Shown: in pieces, positions 29,700-38,291 of the stretch | Position numbering within the stretch: the stretch's first letter is position 1 | How the letters are laid out: the number at the start of each line of letters is the position of its first letter | Assembly: GCA_913056495.1 (NCBI GenBank) | Contig: CAJXMO010000021.1 | Coordinates: 1 to 63,316, forward strand | Direction of reading: 5' to 3' | Source: an uncultured Alteromonadaceae bacterium | GTDB taxonomy: Bacteria; Pseudomonadota; Gammaproteobacteria; Enterobacterales; Alteromonadaceae | DNA: 63,316 nt | Made by a program: the position numbers and the translations under genes | The notes under the pieces: model-generated | The model's input: only the letters and a program-made list of their open reading frames with translations | What the model was told of the DNA's origin: nothing | Database searches by the model: none

Positions 29700-29718
29700 T
29701 GTCTTCTCCAATTCAATT

Positions 29719-29761
29719 TTTGCATTTATTTTTAAATGCAAAAGCAGGCTTTTGCCTGCTT
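29719..29761 (-). promoter_or_regulatory. Two adjacent hairpins in the ilvE-ilvD gap
   Basis: Read on the minus strand, a GC-rich stem (AAGCAGGC/GCCTGCTT with an AAAA loop) is followed by an AT-rich stem (TTTGCATTTA/TAAATGCAAA), just before the ilvD ribosome-binding site. The first has only a short T run, so it may act as a partial terminator or a processing site that tunes ilvDA against ilvGME. Function is inferred. Confidence 0.5.
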
Positions 29762-29933
29762 AAATAAATTCGTTATCTCGATTGGCTGCATAGGGTTATC
29801 TCTATACAGCAATCATTCGCTGATATTTAAAGCTTGAACTCGGCTTGTGTTGGCCCTATGATTTTATCCGTAATCTGATATTCCAGATAAAGTTTTGACT
29901 AAACATCAGCTAACTCGTTCAAATCAGAGGTGG

Positions 29934-30863
29934 CTATTCGTTGATATAACTTAACCAGCCCCATTTATCTTCAGTTGTACCGTTGAAGATTCCAAAATAA
30001 TCTTTTTGCAGCATTTCAGTAATAGGACCACGTTTACCATTGCCCACCTGAATTTGGTCAACACTTCTAACCGGTACAACTTCGGCTGCAGTACCACACA
30101 TAAATACTTCATCCGCTAAATACAGAGCTTCACGCGGAATGGCTTGTTCGCGAACAGTATAACCACGCTCTGCCGCTAAGGTAATTAAAGTACTACGGGT
30201 AATACCCGGCAAAATACCGCTGGTTGTCGGCGGTGTACTGATTACGCCGTCGCGCACAACAAAAATGTTTTCACCGGCACCTTCAGAAATACAGCCGTTT
30301 TGGTCTAAACCTATGCCTTCTACATAACCATGACGCTTAGCTTCTGTTGTAATTAAAATAGAAGATAAATAGTTACCGCCGGCTTTTGCACCTGTGGGCA
30401 TTGTATTCGGTGCCAGGCGATTCCATGAGGTGATCGCCGCGTCTACACCTTGTTCTAAGCTTTCTTCGCCTAAATATGAACCCCAGTTTAATGCAATAAT
30501 TGAGGTTTCTAACGGGACTTTAGGTGGATTTAAACCTAAATTGTGCGCACCCATAAATGCGAACGGACGCAGGTAAGCACTTTTAAAGCCATTTTCGCGA
30601 ACAATATCTTTACAGCCCTGATTGATTTCATCTGCGGTGTAAGGAATATCAAAGCGGTAAATCTTAGCGGAATCAAATAATCTGCGAGTATGCTCTTGCA
30701 AACGAAAAATTGCAGGACCTTTTGGTGTATCGTAACAACGAACACCTTCAAAAACTGATGAACCGTAATGGATTGCATGACAGACAATATGCACAGTTGC
30801 TTCTTGCCAAGGGATGATTTTGCCGTTAAACCAAATTAGTTCTGGGAAGTTTGTCTTGCTCAT
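29934..30863 (-). CDS. ilvE: Branched-chain amino acid aminotransferase
   Basis: A 309-aa class IV PLP aminotransferase for the last step of Ile, Val and Leu synthesis. The PLP lysine lies in GAKAGGNYLSS (near residue 160). Family motifs EGVRCYDTPKGPAIFRL, EGAGENIFVVRDG and FMCGTAAEVVPV are present, and the length is normal. It starts 18 bases after ilvM ends, with AGGA before the ATG. Confidence 0.96.
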   Translation of the reverse strand: MSKTNFPELIWFNGKIIPWQEATVHIVCHAIHYGSSVFEGVRCYDTPKGPAIFRLQEHTRRLFDSAKIYRFDIPYTADEINQGCKDIVRENGFKSAYLRPFAFMGAHNLGLNPPKVPLETSIIALNWGSYLGEESLEQGVDAAITSWNRLAPNTMPTGAKAGGNYLSSILITTEAKRHGYVEGIGLDQNGCISEGAGENIFVVRDGVISTPPTTSGILPGITRSTLITLAAERGYTVREQAIPREALYLADEVFMCGTAAEVVPVRSVDQIQVGNGKRGPITEMLQKDYFGIFNGTTEDKWGWLSYINE

Positions 30864-30880
30864 TATTTGCTTATCCTGAT

Positions 30881-31150
30881 TTACGCATTCATAGCAACAG
30901 CTGAACCAGTTGTTGCGGTGGACTGGTGTAACTCAAGCTGAGCTACATCGTATAATTTATTGAGTTGATTTTCTAAGTTGCTAATAGGGCGCTCGCCTGA
31001 CACTTTCAGCGTGATTTTCGTGCTATTGGTTGTCTGGCATTGCTTCATTAATACTTCTTCCAGATTAAAACCACGATGACGGACGACTCGTAAGATTCGC
31101 TCCATTACTTCTGGTCTGGAATTTGCCTCAAGTTTAATGGTATGCGTCAT
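30881..31150 (-). CDS. ilvM: Acetolactate synthase II small subunit
   Basis: An 89-aa ACT-domain regulatory subunit. I chose the ATG at 31150, which overlaps the ilvG stop as ATGA and has AGGGGA upstream. The longer open frame to 31207 lies inside ilvG and is unlikely to be used. The size and pairing with a large ilvG product match IlvM, which activates and stabilises the acetolactate synthase II catalytic subunit. Confidence 0.9.
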   Translation of the reverse strand: MTHTIKLEANSRPEVMERILRVVRHRGFNLEEVLMKQCQTTNSTKITLKVSGERPISNLENQLNKLYDVAQLELHQSTATTGSAVAMNA

Positions 31151-32796
31151 ACTTTTTCCCCTTCCAACATGTCGTGGTTTGCTTTGCCCGGCGGCACTAA
31201 TGGCCATACATTTTCTTTTTCATCAATTTGCACATGCAATAAGAATGGACCATCGCTGTTTATTAACTGGTCAAGCCCCTGCTCGATTTGATCTGCCTGA
31301 TTGATTGTTAAAGCAGGAATATCAAATGCTTTTGCTAGTGTAACAAAATCTGGGTTATCGCTTAAATTAGTTTCTGAATAACGTTCTTCAAAAAATAACT
31401 CTTGCCATTGTTTAACCATGCCTAATCGCTGGTTGTCTAATAATACTATTTTCACCGGTAGTTTAAAGCGGCGAATGGTGCCTAATTCCTGAACATTCAT
31501 CATAAATGAACCGTCACCGGATACGACGACTGAAGTGCAGTCAGGTCGCGCAACCTGAACGCCTATTGCAGCTGGCAAACCAAAGCCCATAGTACCAGCG
31601 CCACCACTGGATAAATGATTGCGTGGTGAGCTGAATAACATATGCTGGGCAACCCACATCTGGTGCTGTCCAACATCACAGCTGACGGCATGATCGTGTG
31701 GTAATTTCTGGCTTAATAAATTTAATAACTTAGGTGCGTAAATCGTCTCACCCGGGAAATCATAACGCCATGCGTACTCTGATCTAAGCTCAACCGCTTG
31801 TTGCTGCCACGGTTGTATTTGAGTTTCTAAAGCCAATGCAGGTAATAGCTTTTTAAAATCGGCTAAGATTGAAACATCGGCATGACGCAATTTAGAGATT
31901 TCTGCCGGGTCAATATCCAGATGAATCACTTTTGCATTGGGTGCAAAAGTATCTAATTTACCGGTTACTCTGTCGTCAAAGCGAGCACCTGTACAAATTA
32001 GCAGATCACATTCCTGTACAGCATGGTTTGCTGCCTGATTGCCATGCATGCCAACTAAACCCAGATTATAAGGGTAGTCAGCCGGTACTGTGCCCAATGC
32101 TTTTAACGTTGAGATGGCTGGAATCTGAGTTGCCTCTAATAAATCTTGCATTTCGTCAATCGCATCGGCTAAACCGACACCACCACCTACATAAAACAGC
32201 GGCTTTTGCGCGCTGGCAATTAAATCTTTGGCAAGTTTAAGCGATTCTGCCGAAAAGTCCGGTGTTTGCTTTTCTGCAATTGGGTAAGGTTCAAAATCGA
32301 CAGAACCAACCTGAATATCTTTTGGAATATCCACGAGTACAGGGCCTGGTCGACCTGACTGTGCAACCTCGAATGCCTGATGTAAAACATCTGCCAATTC
32401 GTCTAAACTTTGCACCAAAAAGCTTTGTTTAGTGATAGATAAAGACATGCCTAATACATCCATTTCCTGGAATGCATCAGTACCGATCAAATTGCTGAAT
32501 ACTTGGCCGGTAATAGCGACAACGGGGACTGAATCCATCATGGCATCTGCCAAACCGGTAACCAGATTGGTCGCACCCGGACCTGAAGTGGCCATACAGA
32601 CGCCGACTTTACCGGTTGAACGTGCGTAACCAATTGCAGAAAATGCTGCACCTTGTTCGTGACGACATAAGAAGTGTTCAACTTCAGAGTCATAAAGTGC
32701 ATCGTAAATTGGCATAATGGCACCGCCCGGGTAACCAAATATGTGTTTAATACCGTGTTGTTGTAAAACTTTTAAAACCAGTTCAGCGCCGGTCAT
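31147..32796 (-). CDS. ilvG: Acetolactate synthase II large subunit
   Basis: A 549-aa ThDP enzyme that condenses pyruvate with pyruvate or 2-oxobutanoate. [15 protein letters not shown] opens the protein, [13 protein letters not shown] holds the catalytic Glu, and [12 protein letters not shown]...[11 protein letters not shown] is the ThDP/Mg motif. The frame is open throughout, unlike the frameshifted ilvG of E. coli K-12. AAGGG lies six bases before the ATG. It is the first structural gene behind the ilvL attenuator. Confidence 0.95.
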   Translation of the reverse strand: MTGAELVLKVLQQHGIKHIFGYPGGAIMPIYDALYDSEVEHFLCRHEQGAAFSAIGYARSTGKVGVCMATSGPGATNLVTGLADAMMDSVPVVAITGQVFSNLIGTDAFQEMDVLGMSLSITKQSFLVQSLDELADVLHQAFEVAQSGRPGPVLVDIPKDIQVGSVDFEPYPIAEKQTPDFSAESLKLAKDLIASAQKPLFYVGGGVGLADAIDEMQDLLEATQIPAISTLKALGTVPADYPYNLGLVGMHGNQAANHAVQECDLLICTGARFDDRVTGKLDTFAPNAKVIHLDIDPAEISKLRHADVSILADFKKLLPALALETQIQPWQQQAVELRSEYAWRYDFPGETIYAPKLLNLLSQKLPHDHAVSCDVGQHQMWVAQHMLFSSPRNHLSSGGAGTMGFGLPAAIGVQVARPDCTSVVVSGDGSFMMNVQELGTIRRFKLPVKIVLLDNQRLGMVKQWQELFFEERYSETNLSDNPDFVTLAKAFDIPALTINQADQIEQGLDQLINSDGPFLLHVQIDEKENVWPLVPPGKANHDMLEGEKV

Positions 32797-32874
32797 AATC
32801 TACCCTTTATCTATCGTTATGACTTGATATTCGAATAAGTTGTAAGCACAAATTTCAACCTATTTGAATATATA

Positions 32875-32908
32875 ATAAAAAACCCCCGAGTCTTGCGACG
32901 CGGGGGTT
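32875..32908 (-). terminator. ilv attenuator terminator
   Basis: On the minus strand AACCCCCG and CGGGGGTT form an 8-bp stem, extended inside by GTC/GAC around a GCAA loop, and are followed by six T. It lies between the leader peptide and ilvG, where the ilv attenuator is expected. Its 5-prime arm can also pair with an upstream CGCGGGGG (see the antiterminator finding). Confidence 0.92.
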
Positions 32909-32930
32909 TGTTTAGTCAGTTTGATTATGA

Positions 32931-33014
32931 TTAAACCAAGTTATCCCCCCGCGGTGAAGTGAGTAGCACCACCACGCTGACGACGACTAATGTAATCATA
33001 ATACGGAAATTCAT
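32931..33014 (-). CDS. ilvL: ilv operon leader peptide
   Basis: A 27-aa leader peptide whose middle reads ITLVVVSVVVLLT: runs of Val, Leu, Ile and Thr, the amino acids that regulate this operon. It resembles E. coli IlvL (LVVISVVVI) in layout. The stop codon lies 23 bases before the terminator 5-prime edge. When charged tRNAs are scarce, ribosomes should stall at the Val/Leu codons and allow transcription into ilvG. It is too short for ordinary gene calling. Confidence 0.92.
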   Translation of the reverse strand: MNFRIMITLVVVSVVVLLTSPRGDNLV

Positions 33015-33197
33015 CTTAAATTCGGACCTTGCAAAAATACAGTTTGCTTTAGAGGGCGTATAAATAGCATACAATTGTTACCGAGACAAGAAATACTTAG
33101 GTTTTGCCCAAAAAAAGTAAGCTAACTGGCCACTCACAGCGAAGTTGAATCGGGCTAAACTGTTCAGGGTAAACACTAGCCCGAATATCAAACCAGC

Positions 33198-33902
33198 TTA
33201 ATTGGTAAATAAGTTACCTATTTTCCAGAAACGACCGGATGTTTTTGCATCTTTATGGCCAACATAACCTTGCCAGAGTTGCGCCAGCGCGTCTCTCGCT
33301 TCTAAACCAAATTCAGGTTGAATAATGGCTAGACTTGGCTGGTCAAATAAATCTGAAAGGTTTTCCGGATTGTGGCTGATTTGCCACAACCCAAGCAACA
33401 TGGCGTAACTGCGCATTAACAGCTGAGCACAGGTTTCATGTTCTTCCAGCTCTAATTTTTCAGCTAAATCATGAGAGGTAGAGTTAACCATATTAACCAA
33501 ACGTTCTTTAAACGCGAGCAATACCCCACTATTTACATTTTGCTCTATGATTGAACTACTTAAACTGGCCAATTGAAAAAATTGAGGCTGGTCTTCTACG
33601 TAATGGCAAATAGCGTTGATGATATCATCAGCATTTGGTTTTTCGGCGGTAATGGCCGAGCGAATATCCCGGAACCAGTTTTCATAATGCTGTTCGAGTA
33701 AAGCCAGAAAGATTTCTTCTTTGCTTTTAAAATACAAATACACAGTGCCCTTGGCAATTCCGGATTGTTTGGCGATTTCTGCGGCAGTAGGTAATGCATC
33801 CGGCTGAGTATTAAATAATTGAGATGCAGTCGCTAAAATTAAATCTCGTTTAAGCGACTTATCAGCAGCTGAACGGGCTCGTTTCTGTTTTTTCTGAGGC
33901 AT
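33198..33902 (-). CDS. TetR family transcriptional regulator
   Basis: A 234-aa regulator with an N-terminal TetR helix-turn-helix (about residues 22-66: AAEIAKQSGIAKGTVYLYFKSKEEIFLALL). The ligand domain does not reveal its effector. AAGGAG sits seven bases before the ATG. It lies between recG and the ilv leader on the same strand, with no obvious target gene beside it. It may regulate genes elsewhere. Confidence 0.88.
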   Translation of the reverse strand: MPQKKQKRARSAADKSLKRDLILATASQLFNTQPDALPTAAEIAKQSGIAKGTVYLYFKSKEEIFLALLEQHYENWFRDIRSAITAEKPNADDIINAICHYVEDQPQFFQLASLSSSIIEQNVNSGVLLAFKERLVNMVNSTSHDLAEKLELEEHETCAQLLMRSYAMLLGLWQISHNPENLSDLFDQPSLAIIQPEFGLEARDALAQLWQGYVGHKDAKTSGRFWKIGNLFTN

Positions 33903-34186
33903 AATGAACTCCTTTCCATGGTTATATAGTGGTAACTAAGGTTTGCACTGCAGATGACCGCTATTTATTTCAGCCATCTCCCCAAGCCTTTAATTTGTAT
34001 ACCATCAAATATCTGGTTCTCGATTTATTAACTAACCAGTTTAAAGCTTGTATTATAAGCATACAAAGCCTAGCTTGGTTCTCATTCTAGAGGGTATAAT
34101 TACTTTTGGTCAATTAACACCCTAAATTAATGTGGAATAATCGACAGTTTTTTGGTTATTAAAGATTAAACAATAGGACGCTGTTG

Positions 34187-36265
34187 TTACGCTTGTGTGT
34201 AGATTTCTTTACTTCCGACCCAGCGCGTAATTAAGGCAAGTGCCGTATCCGGCTGCTGTTGCATGATTTGCTTAGCAATATTTCTCGCTTGAGGGATCAG
34301 TTCACTGTCTCTTAGTAAATCAGCAATCTTAAAATTCATTTCACCGGTTTGTCGGGTGCCCAACAATTCACCCGGACCACGGATTTCCAAATCTTTTTGC
34401 GCAATATAAAACCCATCGGTACTCTCGCGCATGACAGCAAGTCGTTTACTGCCTGTATCGGAAAGCGGAGACTTGTACATTAATAAACAGTGACTGGCAA
34501 CGGCGCCCCGGCCAACCCGGCCTCGTAACTGATGCAGTTGAGCCAAGCCTAAACGTTCTGGGTTTTCTATGATCATTAAGCTGGCATTGGGCACATCCAC
34601 CCCCACTTCAATGACTGTAGTGGCCACGAGTAAATCCATTTTGCCTTGTTTAAATTCATTCATTACCTGCTGCTTTTCACCGGCTTTCATTCGACCATGA
34701 ACTAAACCTATGCTGAGCTCAGGTAGAGATTCCTGCAATTGAAAAGCCGTATCCTCAGCCGCCTGACATTGCAATACTTCCGATTCTTCAATCAGAGTGC
34801 AGACCCAGTATGCTTGCCGATTTTCGTTTTTACAGGCCTGAAAAACTCTTTGAATCACTTCTTCTCGGCGGGTATCTGGTACGACAACGGTTTGTACAGG
34901 CGTTCTGCCCGGTGGTAATTCATCTATTACAGAGGTTGTTAAATCCGCATAGGCGGTCATTGCCAATGTTCTTGGAATTGGGGTAGCTGTCATAATCAGT
35001 TGATGGGGCGCTAAGCCGGTCACTGTGCCTTTTTCACGTAAGCTTAAACGCTGATGTACACCAAATCTGTGTTGTTCATCCACAATCGCTAAACTCAGGT
35101 TTTTAAATTCAACTTCCTGCTGAAATAAGGCATGGGTGCCCACCACCATTTTACTTTCACCACTGGCGATGCGCGCTTGAGTTTCGCGCTTTAATTTGGC
35201 TGATAACTTACCGGCAAGCCAGTCCACTTTATAACCAAGTGGTTCCAGCCAGCGGCTGAAATTGATAGCGTGCTGCTCTGCCAGTATTTCAGTCGGTGCC
35301 ATCAAGGCTACTTGAAATCCTTGATTGAGAACGGATAAGGCTGCCAATGCCGCTACCAGGGTTTTGCCTGAACCTACATCGCCCTGAACCAGACGCATCA
35401 TAGGAAAAGTATTTTTCATATCCTGTTGAATCTCATTCACCACTCTTTGCTGTGCCCGTGTAGGCTGAAAGGGCAGGCGACTGATAAATTTATCAATTAA
35501 TTCATTGGCAACCGGAATAGAAGCCGCTTTTGCCTGCTGCGCGGCTTCTCTGACTTTTAGCATGCTCAAGTTATGGGCAACCAGTTCTTCCAGCGCCAGA
35601 CGTTGCTGTGCCGGATGCTGGCCGGTTTCCAATTGTTCTAATGAAACATCCGGCGGCGGTCGATGTAATAATTCAAGTGCGGCTTGAAGGCTATAGTGTT
35701 GATTTTGCGTTAGTTCTGGTAACAATTCCTCCACGCCGGCCGTTTTTAATTTATTTAGCGCCTGCTCCGTTAAGCTGCGTAGTGAATTCTGTTTGAGCCC
35801 TTCAGTCGTTGAATAAACGGGTGTAAATGCTTCTTCTAATTCAACTATTTTATTATCGCTGATTTTATATTCAGGGTGAATAATTTCCCAACCACTGCGG
35901 CCTCGTTTAATCTCACCAAATGCCCGAATCGTGCGACCTTTTGTCATTTGGTTTTTCTGGCCGGCGTTAAAGTTAAAAAACCTGAGCGTAATTAATCCTG
36001 TGCCATCATCCACGGTGCAGTTAAGCATGCGGCGTTTGCCAAATGTAACCTGACAATTAACGATTTCACCCTGAATACTGGTTTGAAGTTCAGGTAATAA
36101 ATCGCAAACCGGGTAAATATGGGTTCTGTCCTGATAACGAAATGGCAGATGAAATAAGAGATCTTCTACTGAATGGATATGCAAATGCGCCAACTTGTCG
36201 GCAAGCTTAGGGCCAACGCCGGATAAACTGGTGACAGATTGTTTGGCTAAGCGACTGATTTGCAT
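34187..36265 (-). CDS. recG: ATP-dependent DNA helicase RecG
   Basis: A 692-aa RecG of normal length: an N-terminal wedge/OB domain (about 50-150), Walker A (QGDVGSGKTLVA), a DEQH box (AIVDEQHRFGVHQR), motif III (MTATPIPRTLAM) and the C-terminal helicase lobe (ATTVIEVGVDVPNA, QLRGRVGRG). It remodels stalled replication forks and branched recombination intermediates. Confidence 0.97.
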   Translation of the reverse strand: MQISRLAKQSVTSLSGVGPKLADKLAHLHIHSVEDLLFHLPFRYQDRTHIYPVCDLLPELQTSIQGEIVNCQVTFGKRRMLNCTVDDGTGLITLRFFNFNAGQKNQMTKGRTIRAFGEIKRGRSGWEIIHPEYKISDNKIVELEEAFTPVYSTTEGLKQNSLRSLTEQALNKLKTAGVEELLPELTQNQHYSLQAALELLHRPPPDVSLEQLETGQHPAQQRLALEELVAHNLSMLKVREAAQQAKAASIPVANELIDKFISRLPFQPTRAQQRVVNEIQQDMKNTFPMMRLVQGDVGSGKTLVAALAALSVLNQGFQVALMAPTEILAEQHAINFSRWLEPLGYKVDWLAGKLSAKLKRETQARIASGESKMVVGTHALFQQEVEFKNLSLAIVDEQHRFGVHQRLSLREKGTVTGLAPHQLIMTATPIPRTLAMTAYADLTTSVIDELPPGRTPVQTVVVPDTRREEVIQRVFQACKNENRQAYWVCTLIEESEVLQCQAAEDTAFQLQESLPELSIGLVHGRMKAGEKQQVMNEFKQGKMDLLVATTVIEVGVDVPNASLMIIENPERLGLAQLHQLRGRVGRGAVASHCLLMYKSPLSDTGSKRLAVMRESTDGFYIAQKDLEIRGPGELLGTRQTGEMNFKIADLLRDSELIPQARNIAKQIMQQQPDTALALITRWVGSKEIYTQA

Positions 36266-36475
36266 TCCGGTATGAAAACTAACTGTTTAAATTAACAGTA
36301 TCTTAGCTTGAGTTTTGCCAAAAGTACAAGAAAAAGCAATCATTTCTTTAACTTGGCATCATAGGTAAATATGCACTAAGTTATATCAGAGCATTTTGAA
36401 ACTGTATGTTTTAATGATGACTGATCTGATTTAACTCAGTTACGTAAGCTATTCGCAAATAAATAGAATAAAACC

Positions 36476-36504
36476 GCATCCAATCTTAATTCTCAGACGT
36501 TTGG
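36476..36504 (+). promoter_or_regulatory. ECF-type promoter of the sigma factor gene
   Basis: GCATCCAAT and CGTTTGG sit 16 bases apart (counting from the end of GCATCC), 50 bp before the sigma gene ATG. The same two boxes at the same spacing occur at 38199-38227 before the DUF4331 operon. Bases in between are also partly shared. This fits an autoregulated ECF promoter. Confidence 0.8.
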
Positions 36505-36554
36505 TTTAATAAGCAAAGATAACTTAATAGCTAGGCCTCTGCAAAGGACAATAA

Positions 36555-37094
36555 ATGGAACATGAACAACACTTAAAGTTATTAAGAGCTGTCGCACAGG
36601 GTGATAAAGACGCTTTCCTTAATTTATATCAGGCAACTTCACCTCAGCTTTATGCAGTGAGTTATAAAATGCTCAAGCATAAAGAGCTGGCGGAAGAAGC
36701 CTTACAGGAAGCCTATGTCAGAATTTGGCATAACGCTGGCGAATACCAGTTGGGAAAAGGCACAGTATTAACCTGGATGATCAGCATTGTCAGGTACAGG
36801 ACGCTGGATTTAATTCGTTATCACAAAGTGCGAAACGAAATGAGCTTACAGGACGAAGATTCAGTACCTATCGAAACAACGCCTGTGGGAAGTGAGCTAA
36901 CTGAGCTGGCACCTCAGAAAATGGAGGAATGTATGGATGAACTTGAATCTGAACAAAAACAGGCAATTCATTTTGCTTATTTTAATGGATATAGCCACAA
37001 AGAGGTTAGTGCTTGTATGGGGTCGCCACTTGGTTCGATCAAAAGTTGGATTCGTCGCGGACTAAAAAGTCTGCAAAGGTGTTTGGCAATATGA
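36555..37094 (+). CDS. ECF-family RNA polymerase sigma factor
   Basis: A 179-aa sigma-70 family factor with only regions 2 and 4. Region 2 spans about residues 15-85 (LAEEALQEAYVRIWHNAGEY, TWMISIVRYRTLDLIRY). Region 4 spans about 120-175 (AIHFAYFNGYSHKEVSACMGSPLGSIKSWIRRGLKSL, written here in part). AAAGGA precedes the ATG. The stop overlaps the next gene as ATGA. It likely recognises the GCATCCAAT/CGTTTGG promoter before itself and before the DUF4331 cassette. Confidence 0.93.
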   Translation: MEHEQHLKLLRAVAQGDKDAFLNLYQATSPQLYAVSYKMLKHKELAEEALQEAYVRIWHNAGEYQLGKGTVLTWMISIVRYRTLDLIRYHKVRNEMSLQDEDSVPIETTPVGSELTELAPQKMEECMDELESEQKQAIHFAYFNGYSHKEVSACMGSPLGSIKSWIRRGLKSLQRCLAI

Positions 37095-37804
37095 ATTATT
37101 TATTAGAAGAAAGACGCAATGCCTTAGCTGCTGAATATGTACTGGGTACATTAAGAGGAGGTGCACGCCGCCGGTATCAGCAGCTTATGATGCAGCATCA
37201 GCTGGTCCGTGAAACGACTTGGGTATGGGAGCAATATATTAATGTACTGGGTCACAAACTGAAGCCGGTGGAGCCCAGTGATAAAGTCTGGCAGACAGTG
37301 GCGACTCAACTTGGTTTTGCAGAGCAGGGAACAGATAAATCTTCAACTCAGGCAGATAATATTGTTGAATTTAAATCAGCAGCTAACCGCATCTGGAAAT
37401 CTGTTGCGGGTTTAGCTACGGCTGCCGCGCTAGTCTTAGCGGTTGTCTTAATTCAGGTTCAGCAGCCAGATTTAACACCCGCTCAGTATGCTGTGGTACA
37501 GAGTGAACAGGCACAGGCTTTATGGCTGATCGAGGTGGATGAGAGCCAAATTACCGTTAAAGCGACAGAAAAACTGACACAGCAAGCTAATAATGATTAT
37601 GAGCTCTGGTTTGTCGCCGCGGATGGTCGTGCTCCTGTTTCTTTGGGCTTACTACCACAATCGGGTGAACTCATTTTACCTAAATCAGAGTTGTTTGGTA
37701 CGGTTGATTTAGCGGCCTTAGCGGTTAGTCTGGAACCTCTGGGTGGTTCACCTACCGGCTCCCCAACCCAGGTTTTATATACAACAGAATTGGTGACCCT
37801 TTAA
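37091..37804 (+). CDS. Anti-sigma factor (RskA/ChrR-like)
   Basis: A 237-aa protein with a cytoplasmic N-terminal domain (LAAEYVLGTLRGGARRRYQQL, then WVWEQYINVLGHKLKPVEP), one membrane segment (about residues 99-117, LATAAALVLAVVLIQV) and a periplasmic C-terminal domain of the anti-sigma-K type (LWLIEVDESQITVKA, YELWFVAADGRAPVSLGLL). I chose the ATG at 37091, which overlaps the sigma stop codon, over an upstream in-frame start inside the sigma gene. Pairing and topology show it should hold the sigma factor inactive at the membrane. The signal is unknown. Confidence 0.9.
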   Translation: MNYLLEERRNALAAEYVLGTLRGGARRRYQQLMMQHQLVRETTWVWEQYINVLGHKLKPVEPSDKVWQTVATQLGFAEQGTDKSSTQADNIVEFKSAANRIWKSVAGLATAAALVLAVVLIQVQQPDLTPAQYAVVQSEQAQALWLIEVDESQITVKATEKLTQQANNDYELWFVAADGRAPVSLGLLPQSGELILPKSELFGTVDLAALAVSLEPLGGSPTGSPTQVLYTTELVTL

Positions 37805-37828
37805 ACGGGCTAATTCATAAATTCAAAA

Positions 37829-38116
37829 CCCGGCCTAGAGTGTGTTGACGTTTGGTGTACAAATTTTGTTCTAACTAAACGCGTTTTGCTCGCGACGCGA
37901 GATATGTAGCATAGTTATTCTATGTCAATATCGAGCAACAAAGAGAAAAATGCGTTTAGAACGAACCTGAAAGGCAGCGTTTGTTTGGCATTTCTTCTGC
38001 GTTATAGCTCCTTTATGTAGCTCACTACACGTCAATCGCTATGCCTTGGATAAATACCAAACAAACGGCTGCAAAATTGTACTCAAAAGCTCAACACGCT
38101 CTAGCCGGGTTTTTTT
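37829..38116. repeat. Long palindromic intergenic element with two nested hairpins
   Basis: The outer arms CCCGGCCTAGAGTGTGTTGA and TCAACACGCTCTAGCCGGG, plus an inner TGTACAAATTTTG/CAAAATTGTAC, enclose two further inverted repeats (37868-37963 and about 37973-38072). The RNA could fold as a three-way junction. A run of seven T follows the right arm, so it may end the sigma/anti-sigma transcript. Part of the second hairpin resembles the repeat copies at 42758 and 44600. Confidence 0.75.
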
Positions 38117-38198
38117 GCTTTAAATTTTATTTTTAGCTGCCTCAGGCATTTCTATTTCAACCTATCTGAAAAATTAAAATAAATAATTTAAAAAAACT

Positions 38199-38227
38199 GC
38201 ATCCAATTTAAATCCTCGCGCGTTTGG
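38199..38227 (+). promoter_or_regulatory. ECF-type promoter of the DUF4331 cassette
   Basis: GCATCCAAT and CGTTTGG repeat the sigma-gene promoter boxes with identical spacing, 64 bp before the DUF4331 ATG. This makes the downstream four-gene cassette a likely target of the ECF factor. Confidence 0.8.
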
Positions 38228-38291
38228 CTTTTATGACAAGAGGTTTGCTTGTTGGCAAATCTTATTTAAGCAACTAACAAAGGATAATGTC

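Noticed and set aside
31147..32796. Possible ilvG frameshift as in E. coli K-12
   Set aside because: The frame is open from the ATG to the overlap with ilvM and all motifs are in one frame.
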